From positions 1-41,289 of the forward strand of contig JAGOSH010000004.1 in assembly GCA_018062425.1 (NCBI GenBank): a stretch of 41,289 nt of DNA, given 5' to 3'. Within the stretch, counting starts at the first letter, position 1; the number at the start of each line of letters is the position of its first letter. The stretch is from Minisyncoccota bacterium (GTDB lineage: Bacteria; Patescibacteriota; Minisyncoccia; Phycocordibacterales; UBA9973). The position numbers were made by a program, and so were the translations under genes. Below the pieces are notes generated by a model, which saw only the letters and a list, made by a program, of their open reading frames with translations, ran no database searches and was not told where the DNA came from. Below are positions 13,845 through 24,881 of this stretch, piece by piece.

Positions 13845-16800
13845 ATGAAAAAAATTATAAAAAGTTTATTAGCGGTCGCATTAGTATTAGGATCTTTGGG
13901 TTTTGGGGCACCAGCTTTCGCCTCTGCTCCCCCTACAATAGTGTCCGCAACAGCAAGCAACATAACGCAGACATCTGCGGTGTTTGACGGCGTTGTGAAC
14001 CCAAATGGCGCAGATACTAACGCATGGTTTGAATTCCAGGTCGCCAACAGCGGACAGCTTTCTTACCAAAACATTGGAAGTGGCACTGCTAACGTAGACC
14101 TACCACAAAGTTATACCGCAACTGGCCTAACACCAGGGACTACATATAAATTCAGAATTGTGGCACAAAACACACACAACGGTTCTAGTTATACTTTTCA
14201 TAGCTGGGTTTCTTTCACTACCCTTCCGAACAATCCTCCACAAACAACGGTGAGTCTTTTTGCTTCTCCAAACAGCATCCAAGCTGGTGGGTCTTCTCAG
14301 CTTTCTTGGTCTGTTACCGGATGGACTGGTAACTGTACAGCAACAGCTTTTCCAGGAACTTCACAATGGTCTGGTTCCAAGCCTTGGAACGGTGGGCCAG
14401 TAACTGTGTCCCCTAACCAAACTACAACCTACACTCTCACATGTAACGGAGTTTCTGGTTCCGATACGGTTGAAGTTACTCAAGCTCCCCCACCACCACC
14501 TCCAGCAAACCCACAAGTAATTTCTTTTAACGCATTTCCAATGAGTGTTCCATCAGGTGGATCTACTAACCTATCATGGGATTCCATAAACACAGTTTCA
14601 TGTTTTGCTAGCAGTAATCCTTTCAACTCACAATGGAACGGTACACAAAATACAAGTGGTAGCAACTTCACCATAACTAACCTAACTGTAAATACTCAAT
14701 TTGCAATCAAATGTAAAAACGCTGCGAACGTCTGGTCACCAACACTGTTCAAAACAGTGACCGTAACCAACGTTCCACCACCTCTTCAGCCTTCTGTTAC
14801 TTTGACTGCAAACCCAACATCTGTAACATCTGGTGGTGCAACTATACTTTCTTGGAACGCACAAAACGCAACACAATGTGTAGCCAACAGTAACCCAGCC
14901 ACAACTTGGTCTGGTATTGTAAATGCAAATGGTGGATCACAAACAGTATCAAATCTAACTACTACAACTTTCTTTAATATCTTCTGTACTGGCGCTGGTG
15001 GAAACGATTCAGCAACAGTGACTGTAGGCGTAACTTCACAACCACCAACTGGTGACGCTCCAACTGTGACTATCACAGCTGGAAATCCGAACCTGCCATA
15101 CGGTGGTGCAACTGACATATACTGGTACCCACACAATGCAACTTCTTGCACCGGTACCAACGGATCAGGAGCTTGGGCTGGACCAAGGTATCACTACAGT
15201 AGTTCTTTCTACACATTCCCCCTCTATCAAACAACGACTTACACTATCACCTGTTCAAATGCATACGGAACTTCAAACCCTGCATCAGTAACTGTAGTAG
15301 TTGCTCCACAGCAATCAGCACAGCCAACAGTAGACTTGACCGCATCACAGAACAATCTCTCATACGGTGGTGCAACCAACCTGAACTGGGGTTCTTCTAA
15401 CGCGACTTCTTGTTATGCAAATAACGGAACCAACGGCTGGACAGGACCTAGGAGTGTAGATGGCTCTTTCTCTACTGGTAACCTCTACAACACAACTACT
15501 TACTCTATAACCTGTACTGGCAATGGTGGCACAGCAACCGACACCGTAACTGTAAACGTTGAAAACCAACAGAATCAGCAACCAAGTGTTACTACCTACT
15601 ACGCAAGCAACATCGCACAAAATAGTGCAACACTAAACGGATACCTAGAAACTTATGGTCAATCAACTCAGCGTTGGTTCGAATGGGGTACCTCAACTGG
15701 TTCCCTATACAACCAAACTACTCGTCAGTACCAAAGCTATTCTGGTAACTTTGCCGACAGTATTTCCGGACTACAACCACGAACAACTTACTACTTCCGT
15801 GCAGCAGCAAATGGAACCTACGGTAACATATATGGAAGTGTTGCAACCTTTACTACAACTGGTGACATCCAAAATTCTTGTGGAATAAATCTAAACTGTG
15901 CGCCAACAGCAGTTACTACAATTGCAACCAACATAGACTACAACTCTGCTCGCCTAAATGGACTAGGGCTTCTAAATAGTTCTGGGAATGTAACCACTAA
16001 CGGATACTTCAGATGGGGTACTACAACTGCACTCGGACGAGTAACCGAAACAAAGTTCATCGGTAGCTCAAGTTCAAACCCTTACCTACAAAGTCTTTTC
16101 GGTCTAACACCAAATACTACTTACTACTTCCAAGCAGTGGTTTCCAATCAATACGGAACTTCAAACGGTGAAATTCAAACTTTCCGAACTGGTACATTTA
16201 CAACTAGCACAACTACCACAACCAGAAACACAAATATCATCTACCGAGATGTAATACCAGTAACTAACGTAGTTGGCACAGTAGCAGGAGTTGGAGTATC
16301 AAAGCCTTCACTTGTATACCTTACTGTAAACCACCAAAACGAATCACTACTACTTGGTAGTGAACTGGAATATGTATTCTTCTATAAGAATGTTTCCGCA
16401 GAGCAATTGCGCGACCTAGTACTCCAGATTACCCTTCCAGGAGAACTTCGATTCCTAGCAACTTCAAACGGATACTACAACAAAGAAACCCGAACTGTAG
16501 TGGTAAACATCCCTGCATTACAACCACAAGAAGAAGGCTCTGTAGCAGTACGTGTAGCAGTAGACAACGCTTCAGAAATTGGTAAGGTTGTGGCTGTGAC
16601 TGGAAACCTAGCCTACACTGTAGTAAGCTCAGCTTCTCAAGAAGAAGTGTTTGCATACTCACGCAATACTATAAATGGTGGTCAAGTTCTAGCTGGAGCT
16701 GTAGGTTTCGCTGGAGTACTGCCTGGAACACTGATCGGCTGGATCCTGCTAATACTTGTAATACTGCTCATCATACTGTTAATCCGAATGCTGTTAGCTG

Positions 16801-16868
16801 CAACTGAACGCCGAGGCAAAGACACCCAAACATCAACCACTAACACTCACACTGAAACACATTATTAA
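13845..16868 (+). CDS. Large cell-surface protein with FN3 and Ig-like repeats and C-terminal membrane anchor
   Basis: A 1007-aa protein. Signal peptide about 1-27 (cut after FASA). An FN3-like domain follows (about 28-127, with GLTPGTTYKFRIVA and a WVSFTT end). Next come about five tandem Ig-like repeats of roughly 85 residues (about 130-575), each with GG-xxxLxW, an NATxC Cys, WxG, and TTYxIxC with a second Cys, implying one disulfide per repeat. Two more FN3-like domains (about 578-785; TTYYFRAAANG and TTYYFQAVVSNQYG), a Thr-rich linker, a DUF11-like beta domain (about 830-930) and a transmembrane helix (about 955-982) with a basic tail complete it. It is probably a major surface layer or adhesion protein. 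Codons are typical of resident genes. The strong promoter upstream and a second surface gene 19 nt downstream form an operon. Confidence 0.85.
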   Translation: MKKIIKSLLAVALVLGSLGFGAPAFASAPPTIVSATASNITQTSAVFDGVVNPNGADTNAWFEFQVANSGQLSYQNIGSGTANVDLPQSYTATGLTPGTTYKFRIVAQNTHNGSSYTFHSWVSFTTLPNNPPQTTVSLFASPNSIQAGGSSQLSWSVTGWTGNCTATAFPGTSQWSGSKPWNGGPVTVSPNQTTTYTLTCNGVSGSDTVEVTQAPPPPPPANPQVISFNAFPMSVPSGGSTNLSWDSINTVSCFASSNPFNSQWNGTQNTSGSNFTITNLTVNTQFAIKCKNAANVWSPTLFKTVTVTNVPPPLQPSVTLTANPTSVTSGGATILSWNAQNATQCVANSNPATTWSGIVNANGGSQTVSNLTTTTFFNIFCTGAGGNDSATVTVGVTSQPPTGDAPTVTITAGNPNLPYGGATDIYWYPHNATSCTGTNGSGAWAGPRYHYSSSFYTFPLYQTTTYTITCSNAYGTSNPASVTVVVAPQQSAQPTVDLTASQNNLSYGGATNLNWGSSNATSCYANNGTNGWTGPRSVDGSFSTGNLYNTTTYSITCTGNGGTATDTVTVNVENQQNQQPSVTTYYASNIAQNSATLNGYLETYGQSTQRWFEWGTSTGSLYNQTTRQYQSYSGNFADSISGLQPRTTYYFRAAANGTYGNIYGSVATFTTTGDIQNSCGINLNCAPTAVTTIATNIDYNSARLNGLGLLNSSGNVTTNGYFRWGTTTALGRVTETKFIGSSSSNPYLQSLFGLTPNTTYYFQAVVSNQYGTSNGEIQTFRTGTFTTSTTTTTRNTNIIYRDVIPVTNVVGTVAGVGVSKPSLVYLTVNHQNESLLLGSELEYVFFYKNVSAEQLRDLVLQITLPGELRFLATSNGYYNKETRTVVVNIPALQPQEEGSVAVRVAVDNASEIGKVVAVTGNLAYTVVSSASQEEVFAYSRNTINGGQVLAGAVGFAGVLPGTLIGWILLILVILLIILLIRMLLAATERRGKDTQTSTTNTHTETHY

Positions 16869-16887
16869 TTGTTAAATAAAAAAAGAT

Positions 16888-17727
16888 ATGAAAAATGTAT
16901 ATAAAAAAATAATACTTAGTGTCGTAGTGCTTTGTTTCGCCTTTGCTGGTATAAAAGCAGATGCGCAAAGTGTAACCAGCGCAGTCTTGAACGCAAGCGT
17001 GAACCCTGGTGGCACTCGAACTACTGCTTGGTTTGAATATGGAACCAATTCAAGTTTAAACACCTGGACTGAAACCCAACACGAGCTCATCGGCACATTC
17101 AACTATGCAAAAGCCTTCTCACAGACTGTATATAACCTACAACCAAATACTCTGTACTACTTCCGAGTAGTAACAAACAATGGTTACGATACTTACCGAG
17201 CAGGAATTCTTTCCTTTACTACTGGTAGCAACAATACTAGCTACAATACCAACCAAACTAGTTACAATTACAACGACGGTTACAATTATACAGACCAGAA
17301 TACCGTTAACGTAACTCGTTATGTAGTCAATGAAACAAAATATATTGATCGCGTAGTACAACCTCAGACTGTATACACTCAACCTCAGACTGTATCTTAC
17401 CAACCTGTATCGTACCAATACCAACCAGTAGCCTACCAACCCGTTTCTTATCAGACTGTTGCATACCAACCAATGACAAGTAACGTAGTATACCAGCCTG
17501 CTGCTGGCCAAGTAGCGTATCAACCGATGACAAATACAGGCTATGTACCAGCTACAACTTATACTAATAACAGTTACACTGCTCCTATTGCTACAACCAA
17601 CACCACCCTAGCAGCTGCACCGATATTCGGAGCAAACTTCCTACCAACGAATTTGTTTGGTTGGTTGATATTGCTTGCACTTATTTTGGCAGTAGTGTTT
17701 GTAGTACGACGATTAGCACGAGTATAA
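16888..17727 (+). CDS. Surface protein with one FN3-like domain, Tyr-Gln-Pro repeats and C-terminal anchor
   Basis: A 279-aa protein. Signal peptide about 1-27 (ending KADAQS). An FN3-like domain (about 28-112) resembles those of the preceding gene (LNASVNPGGTRTTAWFEYG, NLQPNTLYYFRVVTNNG). Then a Tyr/Asn-rich stretch, a run of degenerate SYQPV/AYQPV/VYQP repeats (about 165-215), and a C-terminal transmembrane helix (about 255-274) followed by RRLARV. It lies 19 nt after the large surface protein and ends at a strong terminator, so both are made together. The repeat region is probably disordered and extracellular. A partner or minor component of the same surface layer is a reasonable inference. 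Confidence 0.8.
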   Translation: MKNVYKKIILSVVVLCFAFAGIKADAQSVTSAVLNASVNPGGTRTTAWFEYGTNSSLNTWTETQHELIGTFNYAKAFSQTVYNLQPNTLYYFRVVTNNGYDTYRAGILSFTTGSNNTSYNTNQTSYNYNDGYNYTDQNTVNVTRYVVNETKYIDRVVQPQTVYTQPQTVSYQPVSYQYQPVAYQPVSYQTVAYQPMTSNVVYQPAAGQVAYQPMTNTGYVPATTYTNNSYTAPIATTNTTLAAAPIFGANFLPTNLFGWLILLALILAVVFVVRRLARV

Positions 17728-17746
17728 AACAATTATTTGTGCAAAT

Positions 17747-17777
17747 AAAAACCCCCTCGTTTTACGAGGGGGTTTTT
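17747..17777. terminator. Bidirectional rho-independent terminator
   Basis: Perfect 14-bp stem (17747-17760 with 17764-17777; arm AAAAACCCCCTCGT) with a TTT loop. It separates the surface-protein operon (+) from the convergent DUF192 gene (-), whose stop is 9 nt away. Confidence 0.92.
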
Positions 17778-17786
17778 ATTTTTTTA

Positions 17787-18239
17787 TTATTTAAATTCTA
17801 CTTTTGAACCTGTTACTACTCCATACTTTTTAGCAAACCCTGATACAACTTCGAGCACATATTTGGATTCTACGTTCGAACCAAAAAGTGATGGGTAGGA
17901 TTCTGGTCGAGCGTTCTCGGCTATATAAACAACAACACCGTTTTCATCAATCCAAATCATGTCGATAGGTATAAGCATGTCCTTCATCCAGAACGGATGC
18001 CTGGTGGTGTAATCAAAAATGAAAAGCATTCCCTGGTCTTCTCTCAAGGCCTCTCTACCTGACAAGCCTTTAGCTTTTTCCTCTGACGTTAGTGCTAAAT
18101 CAACTTTGATCTCAGTGCCAGCTATCGAAACACGACTTATAGAATTACTTGTTACAGCCACCTGTCCGCGACGCCCAAGCGCTAGAAAAATTAAAAAACC
18201 CACGAAAGCGAGTACGATAAATAAATTAAAAATCTTCAT
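17787..18239 (-). CDS. DUF192 family protein, membrane-anchored
   Basis: A 150-aa protein with one N-terminal membrane helix (about 4-22) and a DUF192 (COG1430) domain. Landmarks are IKVDLALTSEEKAKGLSGRE, GMLFIFDYTTRHPFWMKDML, the IDMIWIDENGVVVYI strand and the C-terminal VLEVVSGFAKKYGV. The family is widespread with no established biochemical function; some members lie near envelope or stress genes. A TAAAAT at 18246-18251 lies 6 nt before the ATG and overlaps the stop codon of the upstream gene (9-nt gap), so it could be transcribed leaderless or as the second gene of that operon. Confidence 0.88.
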   Translation of the reverse strand: MKIFNLFIVLAFVGFLIFLALGRRGQVAVTSNSISRVSIAGTEIKVDLALTSEEKAKGLSGREALREDQGMLFIFDYTTRHPFWMKDMLIPIDMIWIDENGVVVYIAENARPESYPSLFGSNVESKYVLEVVSGFAKKYGVVTGSKVEFK

Positions 18240-18248
18240 ATTACTATT

Positions 18249-19643
18249 TTACCTGTGATCGCCGTTCCAGCCAAACATTTTGCCGATCATTTCTGGAGTT
18301 TCTCGTTTCCGAACGATTTTGACTGTACCATCGGATACGGATATCTTCATCGGTTGGGCAAGCAAACAGTGGTGAGATGACATCGGGTCTTGATACGCAC
18401 CAGTATCTAATACCGCTAGATACTGTTCTTTGGTCTCGGTTAGTTTAGGCAACAGAACATAGTCCCCTCCTGCGGTGTATTTATCATCAGAATCGCAAGT
18501 AGTACCGGCTAGCCACACACTCTGACAGGACCCACGCATGTTGTTTACGGGAATGATGTGCCACTTTTGATGGATGGCCCAAGTGTCTTTGAGGTCATTA
18601 ATGAAACTACCATCAATCGCATACCAAGCTTTAGCGTTACCTTTTTCTATTCTTTTTTCAGAGATAACTCTGTAGACTGTAACCTGTGAAGGAGCCACAA
18701 TATACTGCCCCCATTCTATGGCTAAGTTTGGGTGTTTGACACCCGCTTTGTCTGATAGGTTTTTGAGCAGTTTTATTATTTTGTTCGATACGGTTTTTGC
18801 AGTGTAGTATTTTTTCTTTTCATAAGGCAGTCCAAATCCACTACCGATATTGAGGGTGTCTAGGGATGATTGTTTTTTCTGTAGTTTAGTATAAATTCCA
18901 AAACCATATTTTACACCTCCTAGGATACTCTTTTGGGTTTTGATTTGCGACCCCATGTGGTAGTGCATGACTTTCAGATTTTTGAGTTTAGGTAGATCAA
19001 ACACTTCTTTTTCAGATAGACCAAATCGGTCAAATTTCTTGTCCCAGTGTGTATCGGCGCGGAAAGCCATGTCGACTCGAACACCCAGGTCACCCTTGTA
19101 TTTAGAAAGTCGGTCAAATTCATCCATGTTCTCTATGATCGGAACAATACTCATCCCCTTGTGGTGAAGTTCTTCAATCAGGTCTAAGTATTGTGTGGTC
19201 TTGGCTCCGTTACAAAATACGCGAATTTTTTCGTTAGATTTACCACTTTCCCATAGCTTCTTTACAATCCAAAGTTCGTTGGCGGAAGATGTCTCCAGGT
19301 TCGCACCTTCGGACAATATCGGCAATACAAACTCTTTGTTTTGGTTAGCCTTCATTGGGTAATGATAATTAAACTTACCCTTATAACCATAAATCCTCAT
19401 ATAAGCCTGAAAGTATCCAATCAAGTCTTTTACCCGGTCTTCGATAACGAACGGTAGGATTATTTGCAGTGGAGATCCGAATTTCTTAACTAGCGCATTA
19501 ACGTCATATATATGGTTACCTTCTGCAATGGTCAAATTACCTTCTTTGGAGACGTTGAAAATACCGGTATTCCAGTCATCGACGCCGAGTTTCCAAAACT
19601 TTCGATAATTCTTCTCTGATTTTTTGTTTTTGCGCTTAGCCAT
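18249..19643 (-). CDS. PLP-dependent fold III decarboxylase, arginine decarboxylase-like (short Bacteroidota-type form)
   Basis: A 464-aa enzyme of the alanine-racemase-fold decarboxylases. The PLP-binding Lys is expected at K98 (YPMKANQN). Other landmarks are LETSSANELW, the HYHMGSQ loop, the LNIGSGFGLPY glycine-rich motif that contacts the phosphate, and the C-terminal catalytic region with TTCDSDDKY and DTGAYQDPMSSHHC. The second half (AIDGSFINDLKDTWAIHQKW, then NN and GTTCDS) resembles the about 460-aa arginine decarboxylases of Bacteroidota more than the 630-650-aa SpeA of proteobacteria. It would make agmatine from arginine; substrate is inferred. No other polyamine gene is in the window. 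A TTGCTT-N16-TATAAT promoter lies 13 nt upstream of the ATG. Confidence 0.78.
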   Translation of the reverse strand: MAKRKNKKSEKNYRKFWKLGVDDWNTGIFNVSKEGNLTIAEGNHIYDVNALVKKFGSPLQIILPFVIEDRVKDLIGYFQAYMRIYGYKGKFNYHYPMKANQNKEFVLPILSEGANLETSSANELWIVKKLWESGKSNEKIRVFCNGAKTTQYLDLIEELHHKGMSIVPIIENMDEFDRLSKYKGDLGVRVDMAFRADTHWDKKFDRFGLSEKEVFDLPKLKNLKVMHYHMGSQIKTQKSILGGVKYGFGIYTKLQKKQSSLDTLNIGSGFGLPYEKKKYYTAKTVSNKIIKLLKNLSDKAGVKHPNLAIEWGQYIVAPSQVTVYRVISEKRIEKGNAKAWYAIDGSFINDLKDTWAIHQKWHIIPVNNMRGSCQSVWLAGTTCDSDDKYTAGGDYVLLPKLTETKEQYLAVLDTGAYQDPMSSHHCLLAQPMKISVSDGTVKIVRKRETPEMIGKMFGWNGDHR

Positions 19644-19706
19644 CTAATTGCAGACTATTATACAAATTTGACAAAAATAAGCAACCCTGGTACTTAATAA
19701 TTGGGT

Positions 19707-21752
<2,046 letters not shown>

Positions 21753-21772
<20 letters not shown>

Positions 21773-22799
21773 CTTGATTGCTTATCAAAACTTCATCGTA
21801 ATATTTCAAATCGTCGAGGACGATACCAGTACCACGAGCCACAGCAGAAAGCGGATCATCTACGACATATACAGGCAACTTAAGAACATTCTGGAGTAAC
21901 ACATCAAGCCCCAAAAGTAGCGCCCCACCTCCAGAGAGTGTTATCCCGCGATGCATCACGTCGGACAGTATTTCGGGCGGAGTATTTTCTAACACATCTT
22001 TTACTCCTTCTACTAGTTCTTTTACTGAAGCTCCGATAGCTTCACGAATATCCGAGTCAGTCACCACAACTTCTCGAGGAAGCCCTGTCAGCAAATCCCG
22101 ACCACGCACGGCTACTTCCATATATTCGCCTGGTAATACTCCCCCGATAGCAATCTTTACATCTTCGGCGGTTTTTTCACCAATTAGAATTTTGAATTCA
22201 TCACGCATATAAGTCATGATGTCTTGGTTTAGTTTGTCTCCGGCAACTTTCAAATTCTTTGATTTTACGATACCCCCGAGTGAAATAACCGCAATGTCTG
22301 TGGTACCTCCACCGATGTCGATGATCATTGAACCCTGAGGCTCCTTGATCGGCATGCGGATACCTATGGCTGCGGCCATGGGCTCCTCTATCAAAAACAC
22401 TTCACGGGCACCAGCGGAGCGAGCTGCATCATACACAGCCCTGGTCTCTACGTTGGTGGTACCAGAAGGAACCCCAACCACAACTCTGGGACGGAAAAAC
22501 TTTGGAGACAATTTGTCTGCTTTGTTTATGAGGTATGAGAGCATTTCCTCGGTCACCTCGAAGTCGGATATAACACCGTCTACTAGCGGACGAATAGCAC
22601 GGATGTGCCCTGGAGTACGTCCGAGCATTTCTTTGGCCTTGGTACCCACAGCCAAGACTTGGTTTGTTTTTTGGTTTACAGCCACGACTGAAGGCTCATT
22701 GATGACGATGCCGTGACCCTTCAAATAAACTAGGGTGTTAGCAGTACCTAGGTCTATCCCGATATCATTTGAAAAAAGTTTATATAATTTTTTAAACAT
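21753..22799 (-). CDS. mreB: Rod shape-determining protein MreB
   Basis: A 348-aa bacterial actin homologue that organises lateral cell-wall synthesis. Landmarks are IGIDLGTANTLVYLKGHGIV (phosphate 1), EPMAAAIG, the IIDIGGGTTDIAVISLGGIV phosphate 2 motif, and TLSGGGALLLGL (adenosine motif). Length matches the family. It overlaps the proS stop by 8 nt upstream and mreC downstream. The presence of mreB and mreC suggests a rod-shaped cell. Confidence 0.98.
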
Positions 22800-24045
22800 T
22801 GAACGTATTTAGTAGCTCGTCTACCGAGATGACATTACCTTTGTCCTCAGTTCGTTTTTTAACTTCAACACCATTCTCTTTTAAACTCCTAGCCGACACA
22901 ACAACACGCAGTGGCATACCGAGTAAATCAGCATCAGCAAATTTTTCTCCAGCAGATAATCCACTCCGATCATCAAACAAAACTTCAACTTTGTGTTCTG
23001 TTAGTTTTTTGTAAACATCTTCAGCCTGTTTTCTGACCTCTTCGTCATCGCCCAAAGCGAGTAGATGCACCTGAAATGGTGCTACTGACTCTGGCCAGAT
23101 AATACCCTTGTCGTCAGACAAAACCTCTACTATGGTACCCATCAAGCGGCCTGGGCCAATACCGTACGAACCCATAAAAACTGATTTCTTATCGCCTTTT
23201 TCGTCATTATAGGTAAGAGAAAACGCATCCGAAAACCTAGTTCCTAAAGTAAAAATGTTTCCAACCTCGACAGCTTTCTGTTCCACCATTTTTTCTTTTT
23301 CTAGACCCAAACTTCCTAGTACCTCGTCATTGAAAACTTCTTGGTTAACAGCAATTGCCTTGTCTTCATCAACATAGATAATGTCCTCACCTGCACCTGT
23401 TAGAGTTTGAAATTCGTGTGAAAATTTTGAAAAACTTCCACCTGAAGCGAAAGTAAGGTATGTTAGGTGACCTATTCCTGCCCTCTTAAATACATTGATG
23501 TATGCTTGCTTGGCTTTCTCATAGAACTCATTATGTTCTGCTTCATCTTTGGAAAAGGAATATAGATCTTTCATCACAAATTCTCGGGTCCGCATGATGC
23601 CACTTTTGGCACGAGTTTCATTTCTGAATTTTGTTTGAAATTGATATACGGAAAAAGGTAAATCACGATAAGAAGAAACAAACTCGAGCATCATTTTAGT
23701 CAGCGGTTCTTCATGAGTGAATCCTAAACCAAGCTCAGTTTCGTTCTTTAGCTTTGTTTTAAACCAGATATCAACCTTCTCTTCACTCCAGCGGTCAGTT
23801 GCCTCCCAAGTTGTCTTTTCTTGTAGTCCGGTCATGGTCAGTTCTTGTCCACCAATAGCATTCATCTCTTCTCGAATGATGTTTTCTATTTTTTTGAAGG
23901 TTCTAAGCCCGAGTGGCAAGTATGCATATACCCCTGCCATTTCTTTGTGTATGTATCCCCCGCGAATCAAAAGCTCGGCATTTTTTGAGACTTCGTCCGC
24001 TGGTGCCTCCTTCTTGGTTCGAGTAAAAAGTTGTGATTGTCGCAT
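22792..24045 (-). CDS. proS: Prolyl-tRNA synthetase without the editing insertion
   Basis: A 417-aa class II aminoacyl-tRNA synthetase. Landmarks are motif 1 (LGLRTFKKIENIIREEMNAIGGQE), the TMTGLQ and LGFTHEEPLT segments, motif 2 (FRNETRAKSGIMRTREFVMKD), SHEFQTLTGAGED, VEVGNIFTLGTRFSDAF, motif 3 (GSYGIGPGRLMGTIVE) and an anticodon-binding domain. Between SHEFQ and VEVGNIF only about 45 residues occur, where typical bacterial ProRS carries the roughly 180-residue INS editing domain. The start at 24045 is chosen because it begins with the family N-terminus MRQSQLFTRT and lies 7 nt after TTGACC-N17-TAATAT; longer in-frame ATGs exist upstream (24054 and 24243). First gene of the operon with mreB, mreC and tgt. 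Confidence 0.95.
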   Translation of the reverse strand: MRQSQLFTRTKKEAPADEVSKNAELLIRGGYIHKEMAGVYAYLPLGLRTFKKIENIIREEMNAIGGQELTMTGLQEKTTWEATDRWSEEKVDIWFKTKLKNETELGLGFTHEEPLTKMMLEFVSSYRDLPFSVYQFQTKFRNETRAKSGIMRTREFVMKDLYSFSKDEAEHNEFYEKAKQAYINVFKRAGIGHLTYLTFASGGSFSKFSHEFQTLTGAGEDIIYVDEDKAIAVNQEVFNDEVLGSLGLEKEKMVEQKAVEVGNIFTLGTRFSDAFSLTYNDEKGDKKSVFMGSYGIGPGRLMGTIVEVLSDDKGIIWPESVAPFQVHLLALGDDEEVRKQAEDVYKKLTEHKVEVLFDDRSGLSAGEKFADADLLGMPLRVVVSARSLKENGVEVKKRTEDKGNVISVDELLNTFNV

Positions 24046-24052
24046 AAAACTC

Positions 24053-24140
24053 ATATTAACCCAAATCAGGGTTAAGGTCAAAAAACAAAGGCCAATAATA
24101 TGTCTCGTGGGTTGCAAAATGGGGTAGTTTTTGCTAGAAT
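24053..24140. promoter_or_regulatory. Divergent promoters of proS (-) and rpsB (+)
   Basis: Minus strand: TTGACC (24076-24081), 17-nt spacer, TAATAT (24053-24058), 7 nt to the proS ATG at 24045. Plus strand: TTGCAA (24112-24117), 17-nt spacer ending TGC, TAGAAT (24135-24140), 7 nt to the rpsB ATG at 24148. Both predict mRNAs starting at or within a base or two of the start codon. No autoregulatory leader for S2 is visible, because there is no 5' UTR. Confidence 0.7.
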
Positions 24141-24147
24141 GCTTCGT

Positions 24148-24864
24148 ATGCAAAAAACTGAAAAAAGCAAGACTAATGAGGGCGCTGTGGAGAAGATGTT
24201 TGAAGCCGGAGTTCAATATGGCTTTGGTAAGTCCAGACGTCACCCTTCAATGTCACCCTTTATTTATACGACCAAGAACCGCACAGACATCATCGACCTT
24301 GAAAAGGTAGGCGATATGTTAGATGGAGCAAAAGCCTTCCTCGAGACCCTGGGAGCCAAAAGTGCAAACGTTCTATTGGTCGGCACCAAGCCAGAAGCCA
24401 AAGACGCTATCATCAAAATGGCTACTAGACTCGATATGCCGTACGTAACCGAAAGATGGATCGGCGGAACATTGAGCAACTTCGGTGAAATCAAGAAAAG
24501 AATCACTGAGCTTGAAAACTATCAGAAAAGTACCACTACTGGCGACCTAAGCAAGTACACCAAAAAAGAAAGAGTTGTCTTGGCCAAGAAAATGGAGAAG
24601 CTAGCTCGTTACTACCAAGGTCTCCTAACCCTCAAAAAGGCTCCAGATGCTTTGTTTGTAGTTGATGCTAAAGCAGAACACATCGCAGTAACCGAAGCTG
24701 TCAAAGCTGGAATTCCAGTTGTAGCTCTTATGAATACTGACACAAACCTCAAGAACGTTAAATTCCCTATCGTTGGAAACGACGCTGCTATTCCTTCAAT
24801 CAAGTTTTTCACTACCGTGCTAGGAGATGCCTACGAAGCTGGCAAGGATCAAACTAAAAAATAA
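24148..24864 (+). CDS. rpsB: 30S ribosomal protein S2
   Basis: A 238-aa ribosomal protein S2. Landmarks are FEAGVQYGFGKSRRHPSMSPFIYTTKNR (a diverged form of the usual H-x-GH-x-xxxWNPKM block), DLEKV, TKPEAKDAI, YVTERWIGGTLSNFGEIKKRI, ARYYQGL, PDALFVVDAKAEHIAVTEA and GIPVVALMNTDTN. The start at 24148 is set by the -10 box 7 nt upstream and gives MQKTEKSKTN; upstream ATGs at 24100 and 24139 would lie before or within the promoter. tsf follows after 17 nt, the standard bacterial order. Confidence 0.96.
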   Translation: MQKTEKSKTNEGAVEKMFEAGVQYGFGKSRRHPSMSPFIYTTKNRTDIIDLEKVGDMLDGAKAFLETLGAKSANVLLVGTKPEAKDAIIKMATRLDMPYVTERWIGGTLSNFGEIKKRITELENYQKSTTTGDLSKYTKKERVVLAKKMEKLARYYQGLLTLKKAPDALFVVDAKAEHIAVTEAVKAGIPVVALMNTDTNLKNVKFPIVGNDAAIPSIKFFTTVLGDAYEAGKDQTKK

Positions 24865-24881
24865 TCTAATCAAATAAAAAA

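Noticed and set aside
24100-24147. Longer N-terminus for ribosomal protein S2
   Set aside because: The upstream ATGs lie in or before the TTGCAA-N17-TAGAAT promoter, so they would not be transcribed.
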